Below, in pieces: positions 46,011-55,012 of a stretch of 64,000 nucleotides of DNA (within the stretch, counting starts at the first letter, position 1; each line of letters starts with the position of its first letter). Both the position numbers and the translations under genes were made by a program. The DNA comes from Diplolepis rosae (taxonomy: Eukaryota; Arthropoda; Insecta; Hymenoptera; Diplolepididae): positions 3,949,001-4,013,000 of the forward strand of contig JAPYXD010000695.1 of the NCBI GenBank assembly GCA_030998225.1. Reading direction: 5' to 3'. The notes beneath the pieces are model-generated. The model was not told the DNA's origin. It saw only the letters and a list, made by a program, of their open reading frames with translations, and ran no database searches.

Positions 46011-46916
46011 GTATGTGAAAAAAGTTACATTGAAAATGTAGTTTAAATTAAAATAATTGTCGTCAAAATTCTGCCTTATCGACAGTAGTTAAGGAATGAT
46101 AACTCTGTTGAAGAGATTCATAATAAAATACAATAAATTATAATAAATCACGATGGCGCTATAGGATTCTAATTATTTTTCATTAATTTGTCATTAACTT
46201 TCACATTTTGTAAATTTGTTCAAATAATACAAAAACAGTTTAGTAATTTTGGTAAATTCAATTATAATTTTCTACAACTTATACCAATTTTTTGAAAAGT
46301 ATTTGTACCTTATTTTCAAAAAAATATTACAAGTTGTAGAAATTTACAAGAAGCAACAATTTCTCATCGGAATTCGAAGAATTATTATAAAAAACAAAGA
46401 CTGAGATAATACATTAATTATGTGATTCCTGCTTTACCGACATTTTTTTCTGTAAACTCTTTTTTTTGGAGAATTGTGTATCGAGTTAATCATTTTTAAA
46501 ATGCAATAAAAGGAACTAAGCAAGATTTTTCTACTTAAAAATGTGTACAATTATAAAAAAAATATTTCCGAAAGGAGTTATTTCTAAAATAAATTTGCAA
46601 TTATAAGCATTTAGGCACAGAAACATGTTTCTTTGTTCCTTTTATTTGATTTCAGAAATTTTCAACTTGATCTTTCATTTTGCTTGAACATGAATTTATT
46701 AAGAGAAAATATCGGTAAGGTAGGAATTTGGTAAATGAAAAATTACCATTGATCCATTATCATAGTTTGTTGCAATTGATTCTATTTTATTGTAAAGACA
46801 AATTTCCACCAAGGAGACTCGAAGCTCTACAATTAAAAGACAATTTTAATTTGTGTTCAAGTTTTTGAAATAACGTAAGTATATTTTAAATTTTAATCTG
46901 GTAATATAATTTCCAG
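46011..46916 (+). other. intron 1 of the LicD/fukutin-like gene
   Basis: Starts gtatgtg and ends taatttccag. AT-rich, with an imperfect inverted stretch at about 46275-46345. No element identified. Confidence 0.6.
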
Positions 46917-47196
46917 GACTCATTCAGTATTATCAAATTTGGGTCTCGTACACTTTTTATGCTTTGGAAGTCTCTGGGGTCAAGTACGAATTGGTCGTGC
47001 TCTTCCCTGGGCTCGAAAGGTAGAATTATGTTTAGTGGATAGTTTAAGAGACGATGGTTTAATAACAAAAGCATTTCGAGAAGCTAGTTTAAGTGTAACT
47101 TACATGCACGCTGCTGGAATTTATCTTGTGCAAGAGCAAGATATTGGAAAAGATGCACCTAAGGTGGAAATTATAGTCTTCGAAGAAGATACCGTG
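46917..47196 (+). CDS. LicD/fukutin-like membrane protein, coding exon 2
   Basis: Encodes residues 57-150. The segment VHFLCFGSLWGQVRIGRALPW (about residues 68-88) aligns with the LicD/fukutin core pattern G-x-L-(L/W)-G-x-x-R-x-G-x-(L/I)-P-W. In active members the W is followed by a DxD-type acidic motif. Here the sequence is ARKVELCL, so the metal-binding pair is missing or replaced. The rest (LITKAFREASLSVTYMHAAG, then KVEIIVFEED) continues the fold. Known LicD-superfamily proteins transfer phospho-sugar or phosphocholine groups onto glycans. This one could be a non-catalytic paralogue or use other residues. The donor is gtaagt at 47197, phase 0. Confidence 0.65.
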
Positions 47197-47421
47197 GTAA
47201 GTAGCTATTGAAAATTTTTGGGCATACAATTGAGGGTTCCCTTCCCATGCAAGAACAAAACGTAGAATTTGTTGACCCTTGCGAATTGGCGCCTAATTTG
47301 TATTAAATGAAGTATTGGCTGAAGTATTAGCAAATCAAATATTAATTTCACGTTGCAACACTTATGAAAAAGAACTATTGACAAGTATCGGGACCAACAC
47401 TTTTTTCGCAGAAATTCAATA

Positions 47422-47639
47422 CAGTCGGAACTCGTTTATCGGGACATTAGAGACTCGTCTATCGAGACGCTCGATCGTTTCCCTTACCCCCACTATTGAA
47501 AAGCCACGTGACCCGTCAACCAATTGCGATGGCACAACGGTGACAGCGGTTGACTCGACGGACTAATCAAACGCTTCCCCTCAAACGAGCCCCATTAGGT
47601 GGGAATCCCTACCGCATCTCGATAAAGGAGTCCCGACTG
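47422..47639. mobile_element. pogo-like MITE
   Basis: CAGTCGGAACTCGTTTATCG and the inverse of the right end CAGTCGGGACTCCTTTATCG. TA precedes it (47420-47421). The right flank is tt, probably a mutated TA. 218 bp, non-coding. Confidence 0.7.
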
Positions 47640-47655
47640 TTCTTAACGGTAGTTG

Positions 47656-48040
47656 GCAATTTCCCACGCTTGATGAAATTAGGTCATTTTCATGTCCCTA
47701 AATCTTGGAGTCTACTACAGCTATTAACTTGATTCTTTTTTTATTTTGTCAAGAATCGATCGATGAACAACTTTGACCATGGAAATTTTATTATAAAAAC
47801 GGAGGGGGGAGGGGGGGGGGATACAGCCGATCTGGAAAATTATTGAAAAATGCTATTTTTTAACACTGGCAAGAATTCTGCCTCCTTGCCGCTGTAATTG
47901 AAAAAACACAAAACCCATGGTCAAAGTTGTTCATCACCCAATTCTTGACAAAATAAAAAAAAATAAAGTTAATAGGTGTAGTTGACACCAAGATTTAGGG
48001 GTATGAAAATGACCAAATTTTATCAGGCACGGGGAATTGT
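47656..48040. repeat. foldback with about 120-bp arms
   Basis: ggtcattttcatgtccctaa / gggtatgaaaatgacc and gaacaactttgaccatgg / ccatggtcaaagttgttc are inverse. A G-rich tract (about 47803-47820) is in the loop. Confidence 0.75.
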
Positions 48041-48609
48041 CACAGAAAGAATCCTACGTTTAGCATTTGAACATACGTTTTTTTAGTAATTGCCAATATA
48101 CATTTCAAAGTTGACAGCCTTTTTTTAGTGTCTTTCATTTCATTTTACAAACTTTTAACTTGATACACATTTGAAATAAATCTAGTATTATCACCTGGCA
48201 TAGTGTAGGAGATAAGTGGCCTCAATTATTAATTGTATATAATTAATCATTTCTTGTGAATGAATTTAAAATGAAATATATTTGTGTATTATTTTCATGA
48301 TATTCATATTTAGCAGCTCATAAAACCTTATAGGATACCAAGTTTCATGTAGATCCGTTAGATAACTACTGGAATGATTAAAAAATATACAAAAATGATA
48401 TATTTCTATTCAACTAGTTATACCCAAAATTTGGAACTTCTATAGAGTCTATTTTGAGTAATATTAACCTTTTACATAGGTTACAAAAATTTGTAGTATC
48501 TTTCGATAAGATAGATAAATCAAGACAACACCTCTAACATCTTTTGAAAGTACTCTCACCTATTTTCAAAACACTTGTGCATTTTCAAAAACCATTGAGA
48601 AAATGAATT

Positions 48610-49290
48610 TTTCCACTGCTGTTTTTCTATGTCATTAACCACTTCAATATGCTTCAACAGCCTCCTCGTTTGATGAAAAGTGTCACCCACATAATTTTTC
48701 TTTTACTTGGGGGAAATAGAAGTCACATGGGGCCAAATGGGGTCCCTTCTTTGATTTAGGGTTGTGTGATTGCCAAGTATTGATGGTCTTAGGAAGGCAG
48801 TGTCTTGAGTACAATTCTGCAGTCACAGTTCGTTGATTTTCAAGAGGAACAGTGGTTAGGTGACCAGTTATCAAGAAGAAAGAAGCAATCATCTTTCTTC
48901 TGTCTTTGCGAGACTTTCACACCTTGGTCGGTGGTTCGTTGTCTGCAAGGCACCAAACTATCCACTGCCGTTTTCTTTCTAGCTCATAATGATAGAGCCA
49001 GCTTTTGTCACCCGTCACGATGTTGTAGACGTCTTTAGCTTTCTCATCTTTAAATTTTTTAACATTGTTTAACAACATTCCACACTAGCAGCTCTTTGCT
49101 CCTTAGTTTATTGTGGGGTACCCATAGAGCACAAAGTTTCTTAACCTGTAAATACTCATGTAGAACGGTATTTATGACAGTTGAACCATCTCAAGAGTTG
49201 GCTCTATTTCAAGACAAGTCATATGTGGGTCTTCTCTGAACCAGTTGGGCACAACTGCAACATTTTCATCTGTCACCGAAGTGTGTGGAC
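48610..49290 (-). pseudogene. mariner transposase remnant, internally deleted
   Basis: Pieces on the minus strand run from GRPHTSVTDENVA (about 49270) through VTGDKSWLYHYE (about 49000) and LITGHLTTVPLENQRTVTAE (about 48845) to PKTINTW. There the second catalytic block is deleted, and the frame resumes at HLAPCDFYFPQVKEKLCG (about 48690-48740). Several stops and shifts. No inverted repeats found. Confidence 0.75.
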
Positions 49291-49575
49291 GACCTGCGCG
49301 AGGCTCGTCTTCTCTATGCAATTACTCCCCTGAGCCGCAGCGCGAAAGAGAGCGCGCTTGTGGCAAGGGTTGACTTTTACCGAGCACCCCGAGGACAAGC
49401 AGGGCGGCTCGATATTGAGTCTGGTAAATGTCGAAAGTACAAACGCTGCGCTGCAATTTTATCCTAATCCGAGCTCTAACAATTGAATAGATCGGGAGCT
49501 ATTAATTGAAACCGGAAACTTGGGCGGCGATTCATTTGCAAGATTTTAGCTGTTAAACATTCTCCCTTCGTTGTA
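49291..49575. other. GC-rich piece between two mariners
   Basis: 49300-49440 is markedly GC-rich (cgcagcgcgaaagagagcgc) compared with both flanks. Origin unknown. Confidence 0.4.
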
Positions 49576-50879
49576 AAGGGTTTTCCAATAGGGACATAAC
49601 AATTTTATCTATGAATAAAATACAGAAATATTTGAGATATTGAGTTCAAATTCATTGTGGGTGTAGTGCAAGCATTACATTTTATGAATGAAATTTGATA
49701 TCGGTCATATAACCACCACGAGCCCGTTTACAACGGTCGATTCTTTGGACCCAATTTTCCACCACTCTGGCACACATTTCGACCGGAAAGTTGGCAATTT
49801 CGCGTTGGATGTTGTTTTTAAGGTCGTCTAAAGTTGCTGGCTTGTTGGCAAAGACCAGTGACTTGATATGGGCCCATAAAAAGAAATCCAATGGCGTTAG
49901 GTTGCATGAACGAGGCGGCCATTCGACCGGACCATTTCTCGAGATAACATGTTCACCGAATTTGCCTTTCAATAAATCGATTGTGACGCGTGCTGTGTGG
50001 CTAGTGGCATCGTCCTGTTGAAACCACATATCGTTCATGTCAAATTCATCCAATTCTGGCCACAAATAATCTTCCACCATAGCACGATAGCGCTCTCCAT
50101 TGACGGTAACATGACGGTCGTTTTCATCCACGAAAAAATACGGCCCAATCACACCTCCGGCATGACAACCGCACCAAACAGTTACTTCTTGCGGATGCAA
50201 CGGTGTCTCAAGAAGCACATTTGGGTTTGTTGCTGACCAATAACGCATATTTTGTTTATTAACAAAGCCATTGAGCCAGAAATGAGCTTCATCGCTGAAG
50301 ATGATTTTTCGATGAAATTTTTCATTTTCTTCAAGCTTTGCCAGAGCCCAATTGGAGAAGTTTCGGCGTTTCAAATGATCAAGTGGCTTTAGTTCTTGAG
50401 TCAATTTAATCTTGAAAGTATGTAAGCCAAGATCTTTTCGTATAATACGCCACAGTGTCGTTTGAGCGATGCCCAATTCTTGAGAACGACGTGGAATCGA
50501 CTGATTTGGCTCATTTTGAATCGATGCACTTAGGGCTGCGATTATTTCTTCGCTTCGAGCAATACGACGTCTTTTTGGCACCGGAATGTCCAATAGTGTA
50601 AATTTGGTCTCGAATTTATCCACTATAGCATGCACAGCCTGTCGCGTGGGACGATTATTACGGCCCAAATTTGGAGTAAGCGCTCTTAAAGTTGCGACCA
50701 CCGACTCAGAATTTCGGTAGTAATTTTTAATAATTTCCAAACGTTGCTGGTTCGTGAACTTTACCATGATGAAAATGTTGACTTTAACTAACGTTTTGAC
50801 ATTGACAATTCATCAAAAAAGTTTAAGGGTGCGTTCATATAAAGATACGAAATTGTTATGTCCCTATTGGATAACCCTT
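49576..50879 (-). mobile_element. intact DD41D (rosa-like) mariner
   Basis: The inverted repeats start aagggttttccaatagggac (left) and aagggttatccaatagggac (right, inverse). They match at 29 of the first 30 positions and are flanked by TA on both sides (49574-49575, 50880-50881). They enclose one uninterrupted transposase frame with about 110 bases on either side. The 1304-bp compact layout is that of a complete mariner. It lies antisense in intron 2, 12 bases from mariner M2 copy C. Confidence 0.9.
49682..50767 (-). CDS. mariner transposase, DD41D type, full-length frame
   Basis: 361 codons without interruption, starting MVKFTNQQRLEIIKNYYRNS. Residues about 1-60 form the first HTH. An AT-hook-like/nuclear-localisation cluster PKRRRIAR lies at about 63-70. 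A second HTH (IPRRSQELGIAQTTLWRIIR) lies at about 90-110. The catalytic domain has D1 in IFSDEAHFWLNG, D2 in WFQQDDATSHTA and D3 in LTPLDFFLW, with 41 residues between D2 and D3, the spacing that defines the DD41D (rosa) group. WPPRSCNL carries N where relatives have D, but this is not the catalytic position. Length and motifs look functional. Cut-and-paste transposition at TA is expected. Confidence 0.9.
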   Translation of the reverse strand: MVKFTNQQRLEIIKNYYRNSESVVATLRALTPNLGRNNRPTRQAVHAIVDKFETKFTLLDIPVPKRRRIARSEEIIAALSASIQNEPNQSIPRRSQELGIAQTTLWRIIRKDLGLHTFKIKLTQELKPLDHLKRRNFSNWALAKLEENEKFHRKIIFSDEAHFWLNGFVNKQNMRYWSATNPNVLLETPLHPQEVTVWCGCHAGGVIGPYFFVDENDRHVTVNGERYRAMVEDYLWPELDEFDMNDMWFQQDDATSHTARVTIDLLKGKFGEHVISRNGPVEWPPRSCNLTPLDFFLWAHIKSLVFANKPATLDDLKNNIQREIANFPVEMCARVVENWVQRIDRCKRARGGYMTDIKFHS

Positions 50880-51063
50880 TATAATTTAATATTAGGTGCG
50901 CAACTAAGTTCCCGCTGTTTGTCAATAGATGGCTCCAGCAGTAAGTGCTGGTAGATTTTGACATATCTAAAACGTCATGAACCAAGCTTGGGCGTATGGT
51001 AAACAAACCGTTTAGACACATTAGTGATTTTTTTTTGGCGCCATATACTTTTGGTTGTGTGAA

Positions 51064-51660
51064 AATTTCTGATTTTGTGCCAAATAATCGTCATTTTCAA
51101 AAAGTGTTGATTTTTTCTTTCATTTGCTTCATTGAAGCGCATCGAGATCTGCGAAAACTTTACGGAGATGCTGCTCTAAGTGAAACAACGTGCAGTGATT
51201 GGTTCCGTCGCCTCAAAGACGGTGATTTCAATGTTGACGACCGTCGGCGTGAAGGAAGGCCAAAAACCTTCGAAGAAACTGATGTTATTTATTATGAGTT
51301 GTTGAAACCGAACGAAACCATCACTGGGGATCGGTATCGAACGCAATTGATGCGTTTGAGTCGAGCACTGCGCGAAAAACGGCCACAACACGAGCAGAGG
51401 CACAAAAAAGTGATTCTGCAGCATGACAACGCTCGGCCTCACGTTGCCAAACCCGTTAAAACCTACATCGAAATGCTCAAATGGGAAGTCGTACCCCATC
51501 TGCCGTATTTCCCAAATTTTGCGCCGTCCGATTACTATATTACTTGTCCCGGTTGATGGCGCATGGTCTGGCTGATCAGCAGTTCCGCTCATATTAAGAC
51601 ATCGAAAAATGGCTTGATTCGTGGATAACCTCAAATTATGAACACTTTTACCATAACGGT
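51064..51660 (+). pseudogene. mariner M2 transposase, N- and C-terminal parts fused by deletion
   Basis: One frame runs from about 50996 to 51556. It reads SDFVPNNRHFQKVLIF (first HTH) and ETTCSDWFRRLKDGDFNVDD, then jumps at EGRPKTFEETD to VIYYELLKPNETITGDRY, on through the second catalytic block LQHDNARPHVA and the third FAPSDYY. The deletion removes the second HTH and the first catalytic D, leaving an in-frame fusion. The C-terminal remainder continues with a stop and frame change and resumes beyond the insertion at 52704 (RWPKVSANDGQHF-like). It cannot be catalytic, but the DNA-binding end is intact. Confidence 0.8.
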
Positions 51661-51675
51661 ATTTGAGCTCTACCA

Positions 51676-52701
51676 CACGGAAAAAAATTTAACTAGGCGA
51701 CCGTGCGAATGAAGAATGATCCCAATTTCAAAGAATTAATGTGTTCAAATCATATAAAACTTTAGTCAAATTGTATAAACTGTTTAGGTGAAGAAGCACA
51801 TTTCACACAGTTGCTGAATAACAGAAATTATTATTTTCTACAAATTGCATATGTTTCCAATATGGTAGAATTAAGTAAAAAGTATAAATGAAATAGAAAT
51901 ATATATTCCCATAGCAGCAACTTGTTTATCAGCTATTGTCAATTTCAATATCTCTATGCTAGCTATATTGTAAATCCCTGCAAGTTTATGTGGTGATGTA
52001 TTTAAAATGACAACTAAAGCTTAAGTGCAATGTTTAAAGTTTAAATTACTGTAATTTTAAAGTATTAAAGGTAAGTAAACGATGGCTGATTTTTATGTAC
52101 GTAACATTCTCCAACAGTGGAAGTTGGATAAGTACATTCCCGTATTTGAAGGTTAGTTTTGCATATTTTTCCATTTTCATGTCTTTTTACTTACTGCAAT
52201 CAAAATATGTATGTTTACAAACTGCTTGCAATTTCTTATTGTAACGAACACAAAAAGTTCTTCTAAATTTTGCTACTATTTGCGAATAAAAAAAAAGGTT
52301 TTTTCGTTTTGAGAAAATGAAAATCCTTAATACTGATTATAAAGATTTCAAGCACGGAAAAATTATGTCATATTTTTATTTGCTTATACTCCATAAATAT
52401 ATATCGTGTCACATAACCTACAAATGACTCAAAATTATTTTGTTATTGTCATGTTCTTAAGGTTATAACTGCGGTAGCTATACTTTTCAATTAGCCTTCT
52501 TTTATAATTGTAAAATCTCAATTCTAGCTATAAACAGTGCCTTTCTCGACTATAGAAAATCGCTGGAATAGCTAAAGTGGTTACGGATATTCACTTTGGC
52601 TGAATCCGAGATATGCCTTCATTCGCTCGTTCGTTACCAGCTAAACGTTTAACTGTCGCAAAGAATAACTTTGCTGTCACAACTATACTTTTTTTTCCGT
52701 G
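51676..52701. mobile_element. CACGGAAAAAAA-terminus element inside mariner M2
   Basis: Ends CACGGAAAAAAA and inverse TTTTTTTTCCGTG, flanked by ca/ca (51674-51675, 52702-52703). It splits the mariner's last codons (element copy A shows the joined order). 1026 bp, no coding frame recognised. Confidence 0.7.
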
Positions 52702-53303
52702 CAGAAAGATGGCCAAAAGTTTCAGCTAACGATGGTCAACACTTTGAATGAGTCATTTGTAACCATTTTTTCGCAATGAAGTTGCATTTTCATAAAAAAA
52801 AAACAGAGGGAACTTAGTTGCGCACCTAATAAAACAATGAAATTTTATTCACAAATGAAATTATGAATTGATTATGATAAAACATACCCTTTAGAAGAGA
52901 TTCTGTGTGCGGCTGATATTTTTCCGTCTCTGCTACAAAAGTTGCACGTATTAATAAAAAGCCTCTCGCGCTAGTTGCAAAATTAATTGCTCGGAAACTA
53001 TAACGTCGAGAAAATTGGGTTTCGCAACTATTGTTATACCTCAAAAAATCTGTCTTTTCCTACTCACGAAACATCTATAGTTGCATTTTACATTACTTTA
53101 TGACCAGTCAGACTTTTGCGCGATTTGTTAAATAATAATTATGGAATAACTTATAAACAAATTAACTTGGCGAGTGAATTTTTGAACATCTTTTCAGCAA
53201 ATTTCCCACCCTACAACTTTTGTTCGAAAACTTTTTGCCTCCAAAGCAATCGTTCCCGGCAATCCACGATCAAATGCAAAAAAACACGGATTTTCAACTT
53301 TAA

Positions 53304-53335
53304 CCCCCCCCCCCCCCCCCACACACACACACAAT
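53304..53335. repeat. poly-C followed by AC microsatellite
   Basis: 17 C (53304-53320) followed by (AC)n. An AT microsatellite follows at about 53797-53814. Confidence 0.9.
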
Positions 53336-54067
53336 ATTGAAGCGTACAAAAATCGCTGTCCAATTTATGCTAGGATTGTTTCTCATGCACCCTAGAATGT
53401 TCCTAATTTTTTTGGTAGGTGTGGAATTTTTTTCCAAAAAAAGGCAATTTCCCTGGACTATGTAGTAAACCCTTTTTTATAATCATACAAAATCATTGCA
53501 AGAAAATCACGTCTGGTGAGATCCTTGGTGCCTGTTGCTCAAAGCAATCAGGTCTACCGGGTCTACCCGACTGTGTTTAATAGAAATGGCCAATGAGTGT
53601 GATATGAGACGGAGGCAGAGAAGGCGGTAGATTAGTTCTAAAAGTGGTGGTAGATGGCGCTAGATGCTTGTTCATGAGGGACGAAGAGAGAAAAGAGGAT
53701 TGCGCTGTCAGATTCAAACTGTCAATAATCAATATATACCAACATGAGCATCATTAACACACACGCACAAATGGACTTTATTTTTTTTTTGCATCAATAT
53801 ATATATATATATATCGAAACGTTCAAAAAACTAGGTAAGTAGAAGGAGGTGGGGAAGGGGCGGAAATTTTGCAGTTGTCTAGGTCGGCAAATTGTCTTAA
53901 TCTCTTAATCCACCCCTTGCCATTTCTATTACACACAGTTGTGTAGGCCTGAAAGCAGTAATGAAGACCAGTCTTCCGCCACCCCACACTATACTGTCAC
54001 TATCATCCTCACCACCTTATATCCATATCCATATTTAAGCCCTGCTAAGAACTTTTGCAGCTATCCA

Positions 54068-54448
54068 TACTCAGAAAAAATATTTGATTAAATCAAAAAA
54101 TTTATTTGTTTGAAACACTTTCTTTGATGTAAAGAAATGTTTTGTTTGAATGAAACAAAATTTGTTTGATTCAAACAAAATATCTTTGGACCAAATAAAT
54201 ATTTTTTCGAATCAAATTAATTTCTGCCTTAAATCAAACAAATTCTATCTTTGACCATATATCAATGCATTAATTTCTTTGATTTGAAGAAAAATTCATT
54301 TGATTCAAACAAATATTTATTTGGTTCAAAGATACTTTGTTTGAATCAAACAAATTTTATTTCATTTAAACAAATCATTTCTTTAAATCAAAGAAAGTTG
54401 TTCAAACAAATCATTTTCTTTGATTCAATCAAATCTTTTTTCTGAGTG
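54068..54448. mobile_element. fully palindromic MITE, copy 2
   Basis: Ends TACTCAGAAAAAATATTTGA and inverse CACTCAGAAAAAAGATTTGA, flanked by ca/ca. The same TTTGTTTGAATCAAAC architecture as 19058-19446, at 381 bp. Confidence 0.8.
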
Positions 54449-54657
54449 CATGTATTGGCTTTCTAACTGCTAACTAACTGTTGGTAACTTGGCATGGATC
54501 AGAACCTTGTTTGATCAGTAATACAGAGTAGTTCCCACTTTGTTCTACTATTTTTCACTAATATTGGGCTAATTTAAATTATCCATTGTGTGGTACTATA
54601 TGGCAGCAGTGTTTCGTTAATTAAATCAATCTGTGCTCTTATTCTATATTGTTTCAG

Positions 54658-54903
54658 ACACAAATGATAAGGAGGGTTGGTTGGACAAGGAGAGTTCTAC
54701 CACCAGATTGTGAACTTTCTCCAAGCTTGCAATGCTTCCCACCTCAGTTGGCGATCCCACCTTTACCAATGAAGCAATTTGGTAGTCAGTCAATGCCTGT
54801 CCCAAGAGAGGGCATTGAACTCCAAAAGTACCATTATCCCAACGATTGGTGGCTGGAGACCAAACCTACTGATTGTGTCGAACTCAACAAAATTAGTACA
54901 TAA
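54658..54903 (+). CDS. LicD/fukutin-like membrane protein, last coding exon
   Basis: Phase 0 after the acceptor attgtttcag. Encodes residues 151-231 and the stop. Begins TQMIRRVGWTRRVLPPDCEL and contains paired cysteines (PPDCELSPSLQC) that could form a disulfide in the lumen. It ends PREGIELQKYHYPNDWWLE and a short tail. No transposon similarity, consistent codon use and correct phase with exon 2 support a real gene. The last segment (YHYP.DWW) is the sort of aromatic C-terminus seen in the superfamily, but I cannot name the orthologue. Confidence 0.7.
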   Translation, partial: TQMIRRVGWTRRVLPPDCELSPSLQCFPPQLAIPPLPMKQFGSQSMPVPREGIELQKYHYPNDWWLETKPTDCVELNKIST

Positions 54904-55006
54904 GCATATGCGAGATTAAATTTAAGTCTTTTTCACCAAAAACTCTTTAACTTTATCTTTAGCCATAATTCTCAGGCCATAATATTTATAAAAATGAGTA
55001 CGCAAA

Positions 55007-55012
55007 AATAAA
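55007..55012 (+). terminator. polyadenylation signal of the LicD/fukutin-like gene
   Basis: AATAAA about 100 bases after the stop codon. Confidence 0.6.

Larger units (their letters stand above)
50892..52829 (+). mobile_element. mariner family M2, copy C
   Basis: Both ends read ttaggtgcgcaactaagttc inward and are flanked by TA (50890-50891, 52830-52831). It contains an internally deleted transposase and a CACGG-type element at 51676-52701. Confidence 0.9.
47197..54657 (+). other. intron 2 of the LicD/fukutin-like gene (7.46 kb)
   Basis: Runs from gtaagt to attgtttcag. It is filled with mobile elements listed separately: a pogo-like MITE, a foldback, three mariners and two CAC-type elements. 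52830-54067 has no element beyond microsatellites. Confidence 0.65.

Noticed and set aside
50788..51021. Short frames across the junction of the two mariners
   Set aside because: They run through inverted repeats and leaders of two different elements.
51176..51676. 166-codon minus-strand frame
   Set aside because: Shadow of the mariner M2 transposase on the plus strand.
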